From NCBI GenBank assembly GCA_964458605.1, contig CAYWLS010000038.1:1-24244 (forward strand): 24,244 nt of DNA, read 5' to 3'. A program made the position numbers and the translations under genes. The notes beneath the pieces are model-generated. The model was not told the DNA's origin. It did no database searches and was given only the letters and a program-made list of their open reading frames with translations. This DNA is from JBBSNV01 sp964458605. GTDB lineage: Bacteria; Pseudomonadota; Alphaproteobacteria; Reyranellales; JAQSWP01. Below are positions 22,884 through 24,244 of the stretch, one piece after another. Numbering within the stretch: the stretch's first letter is position 1; each line of letters starts with the position of its first letter.

Positions 22884-22898
22884 TTTAGAAAAACTAAT
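22884..22898. promoter_or_regulatory. candidate GcvA-type LysR operator
   Basis: TTTAG-AAAAA-CTAAT contains the perfect inverted repeat TTAG(A5)CTAA and fits the LysR T-N11-A rule. CTAAT is the core sequence reported for E. coli GcvA sites. It lies in a locally AT-rich 115-bp divergent region, 18 bases upstream of the LysR ATG and 84 bases upstream of the DUF1127 ATG. That position suits autorepression of the regulator and activation of the divergent gene. Confidence 0.5.
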
Positions 22899-22981
22899 GC
22901 GACAGTGAGAAAGCGTCGTTTGAGCAAGTTTTACCTTTGCCCCATTTTCCCTGCAACAGAGCAGACGAAAGAGGTTTGGCA

Positions 22982-23185
22982 ATGTCCGACTTTACCTTGG
23001 GTACCGATAAGGTTTTTTCGCATGAAGACCGGGTGCACGGCGCGCTGGCCCTGCTGCAGACCTGGCAGCGGCGCGCCCAGGAACGGTCCGAGCTGGCGCG
23101 GCTTTCCAGCCGCGACGCCCGCGATATCGGCCTGACCGACTCGCAGATCGAGTTCGAAGCCAGCAAGCCGTTCTGGCGCGTCTGA
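22982..23185 (+). CDS. DUF1127 domain protein
   Basis: This 67-residue protein carries a DUF1127 (YjiS-like) domain, about residues 25-65: TWQRRAQERSELARLSSRDARDIGLTDSQIEFEASKPFWR. The block L..LsdrdLrDIGLtr..i..e..kPFWR is the family signature. Small Arg-rich DUF1127 proteins have been linked to phosphate and carbon metabolism and to RNA binding in some alphaproteobacteria, but no role can be set for this one. The ATG follows AAAGAGG, a good SD, with 7 bases between. It is divergent from the LysR gene, probably its target, and is followed by the best intrinsic terminator in the window, so it is likely a monocistronic, abundantly made transcript. Confidence 0.9.
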   Translation: MSDFTLGTDKVFSHEDRVHGALALLQTWQRRAQERSELARLSSRDARDIGLTDSQIEFEASKPFWRV

Positions 23186-23234
23186 CCCTCGCGCCCGATC
23201 GGGGCCCAGCCGGTTCGCGCCGGTACGGGCTTCG

Positions 23235-23282
23235 AAAGCCGGCGACATCGTTCCGCTCCCGGACGTCGCCGGCTTTTCTTTT
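23235..23282 (+). terminator. intrinsic terminator after the DUF1127 gene
   Basis: AAAGCCGGCGAC (23235-23246) pairs with GTCGCCGGCTTT (23265-23276) around an 18-base loop and is followed by a T-rich run (TTTTCTTTT, ending 23282). It is the only textbook Rho-independent terminator I see in the window. Confidence 0.88.
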
Positions 23283-23308
23283 GCCCGCCATCCCGCCTGC
23301 CACAAGGC

Positions 23309-23337
23309 TTAGCCTGCCTGACGCCCGGTGCTAGACT
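23309..23337 (+). promoter_or_regulatory. candidate promoter of the second Sel1 gene
   Basis: TTAGCC (23309-23314) and TAGACT (23332-23337) are 17 bases apart, with an extended TGC before the -10. They match consensus at 3 and 4 of 6 positions. The -10 ends 7 bases before the ATG at 23345, predicting a leaderless transcript. Confidence 0.4.
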
Positions 23338-23344
23338 GCGGCGC

Positions 23345-24142
23345 ATGACAGGGATGCGTTTGGCGCCGGTGCTGGCGCTGGTCTTGCTGCTGCTGGCGCC
23401 GGACCTGGCCCGCGCCGATATCGACAGCGGCCTGCAGGCTTTCCACGACGGCAATTTTCCCAAGGCGCAGCGCGAATCGCTGCCGCTGCAGGCCGATCCG
23501 CGCGCCGCCTTCGCCCTGGCGGTGATGGCCGAGCGCGGCTGGGGCACCCGCCAGGACCTGCCGGCGGCGATCCGCTTCTATACGGCGGCGGTGCGCGGCG
23601 GCAACGTGGCGGCCATGGTCAATCTCGGCCTGCTCTACGACATCGGCCTGGGCGTGCCGCGCAACGGCTACCTGGCGCAGCAACTGTTCGCCGGCGCCGC
23701 GCGCGGCAACGACACGATGGGCGAGAACAACCTCGCCTATCTGTGGGGCCGGCAGAACGGCCTGCTCGACGAGGCGCTGTGCCTGTCGGCCAAGACCATC
23801 GCGGCCCAGCCGCACAACGCCTATTTCATCGACACCTACGGCTTCATCCTGCTGCGCCTGAAGCGGCTGGACGACGCCCAGCGCTTCTTCGAGAAATCGC
23901 TCAAGGAGAAGCCCGACTACGCCGTGGCCATGGAACATCTGGGCGACATCGCCCGGCTGCGCGGCGACGATGCCGCAGCCGGGGCCTGGTGGCAGCACGC
24001 CTGGACGGTGGCCGACCGGCCCGACGACGCGACGCGGCTTAAGCGCAAGCTGGCCGGCCAGCCCGACGATCTCAATGCCCATCCGCCGTTCCGGCTGGAC
24101 AGCAACGGCTTCGGCCGCGACTGCGCCATGCCCTCGGTCTAG
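23345..24142 (+). CDS. secreted Sel1/TPR-repeat protein
   Basis: A 265-residue exported repeat protein. A signal peptide covers about residues 1-24 (MTGMRLAPVLALVLLLLAPD, then LARA before DIDSG). Sel1-like units follow (AFALAVMAERGWGTRQDLPAAI and AAVRGGNVAAMVNLGLLYDIG), and then canonical TPR-like helices (IDTYGFILLRLKRLDDAQRFFEKSLKEKPDYAVAMEHLGD). The two repeat types in one chain suggest a periplasmic scaffold. No catalytic motif is present. The ATG at 23354 (MRLAP) is a possible alternative start with ACAGGG before it; 23345 was chosen because it is the first ATG after the -10-like box. It stands alone after the DUF1127 terminator. Confidence 0.85.
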   Translation: MTGMRLAPVLALVLLLLAPDLARADIDSGLQAFHDGNFPKAQRESLPLQADPRAAFALAVMAERGWGTRQDLPAAIRFYTAAVRGGNVAAMVNLGLLYDIGLGVPRNGYLAQQLFAGAARGNDTMGENNLAYLWGRQNGLLDEALCLSAKTIAAQPHNAYFIDTYGFILLRLKRLDDAQRFFEKSLKEKPDYAVAMEHLGDIARLRGDDAAAGAWWQHAWTVADRPDDATRLKRKLAGQPDDLNAHPPFRLDSNGFGRDCAMPSV

Positions 24143-24189
24143 GTTCTATACTCATAAAGAGGATTCCCAGTGGGGAGGGATTGTGATTG

Positions 24190-24213
24190 AAACTCCTAAA
24201 CGAGAAGGAGTTT
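24190..24213 (+). promoter_or_regulatory. hairpin that would sequester the transposase ribosome-binding site
   Basis: AAACTCCT (24190-24197) pairs perfectly with AGGAGTTT (24206-24213) around the 8-base loop AAACGAGA. The right arm contains the SD AAGGAG for the ATG at 24218. Read-through transcripts entering the element would form it and reduce transposase translation. Confidence 0.5.
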
Positions 24214-24217
24214 GGTC

Positions 24218-24244
24218 ATGGCTCGCTTCGATCTGTCGGACCAG
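24218..24244 (+). CDS. probable IS5-family transposase, first 9 codons
   Basis: The window ends nine codons into an open frame reading MARFDLSDQ, with a good SD (AAGGAG) 8 bases before its ATG. This opening resembles IS5-family (IS427-like group) transposases, which commonly begin MARFDLSD/MARYDLSD before EW. The 75 bases between the Sel1 stop and this ATG are much AT-richer than the surroundings, which fits the left end of a foreign element starting in 24143-24217. The terminal inverted repeat cannot be defined without the other end. The assignment rests on nine residues and composition only. Confidence 0.5.

Noticed and set aside
1..24244. A defence island, prophage or novel gene cluster
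   Set aside because: Apart from the IS start at the right edge, gene content and composition are housekeeping; no nuclease, toxin, reverse transcriptase or phage gene is visible.

Overview
The window is a high-GC chromosomal segment from an alphaproteobacterium, probably Rhodospirillales or a relative. The evidence is a FixNOQP/FixI/FixS-type cbb3 oxidase cluster, hslV-hslU beside hisB-hisH-hisA-hisF-hisE, a GcvA-type LysR regulator divergent from a DUF1127 gene, and several short -10-like boxes right against start codons. I cannot fix the genus. No rRNA, tRNA or CRISPR array was seen. Most of the window is ordinary housekeeping DNA; insertion-element-like sequence begins only in the last 100 bases.

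Bases 1-5576 hold one tightly coupled plus-strand operon for a cbb3-type cytochrome c oxidase: the ccoN 3' end, ccoO, ccoQ, ccoP, a small membrane protein, a DUF2189 membrane protein, the copper ATPase ccoI, and ccoS. The usual ccoG (ferredoxin-like) and ccoH genes are absent from between ccoP and ccoI. The two small membrane-protein genes sit in their place.

Bases 5573-10102 are a mixed set. They hold a hotdog thioesterase, an XRE/MmyB-type regulator, a decayed MATE transporter (frameshifted and internally deleted) beside 28-bp-spaced palindromic repeats, an MFS permease, a 50-residue membrane peptide and a secreted Sel1-repeat protein.

Bases 10203-13866 (minus strand) encode the HslUV protease (an ATPase plus a Thr peptidase) and a secreted trypsin-like S1C protease with a long uncharacterised N-terminal half. 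Bases 14111-18497 (plus strand) hold five histidine biosynthesis genes covering phosphoribosyl-ATP hydrolysis, the isomerase, the HisH-HisF synthase and the dehydratase. A HIT hydrolase and a flavin-reductase-like protein follow.

Bases 18598-22866 (minus strand) encode a transmembrane Ser/Thr kinase whose outer part is a TolA-like Ala/Lys/Glu helix capped by a small beta-type domain, a His-rich CDF metal exporter and a GcvA-type LysR regulator. Bases 22982-24142 (plus strand) hold a DUF1127 gene with a strong terminator and a second secreted Sel1/TPR protein. The last ~100 bases drop sharply in GC and open a probable IS5-family transposase whose ribosome-binding site lies inside a hairpin.

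The observations most worth following up are the TolA-like receptor kinase and its possible shared domain with the S1C protease, the altered cbb3 assembly set, the MATE remnant with its repeats, the set of apparently leaderless genes, and the CTAAT-type LysR operator.
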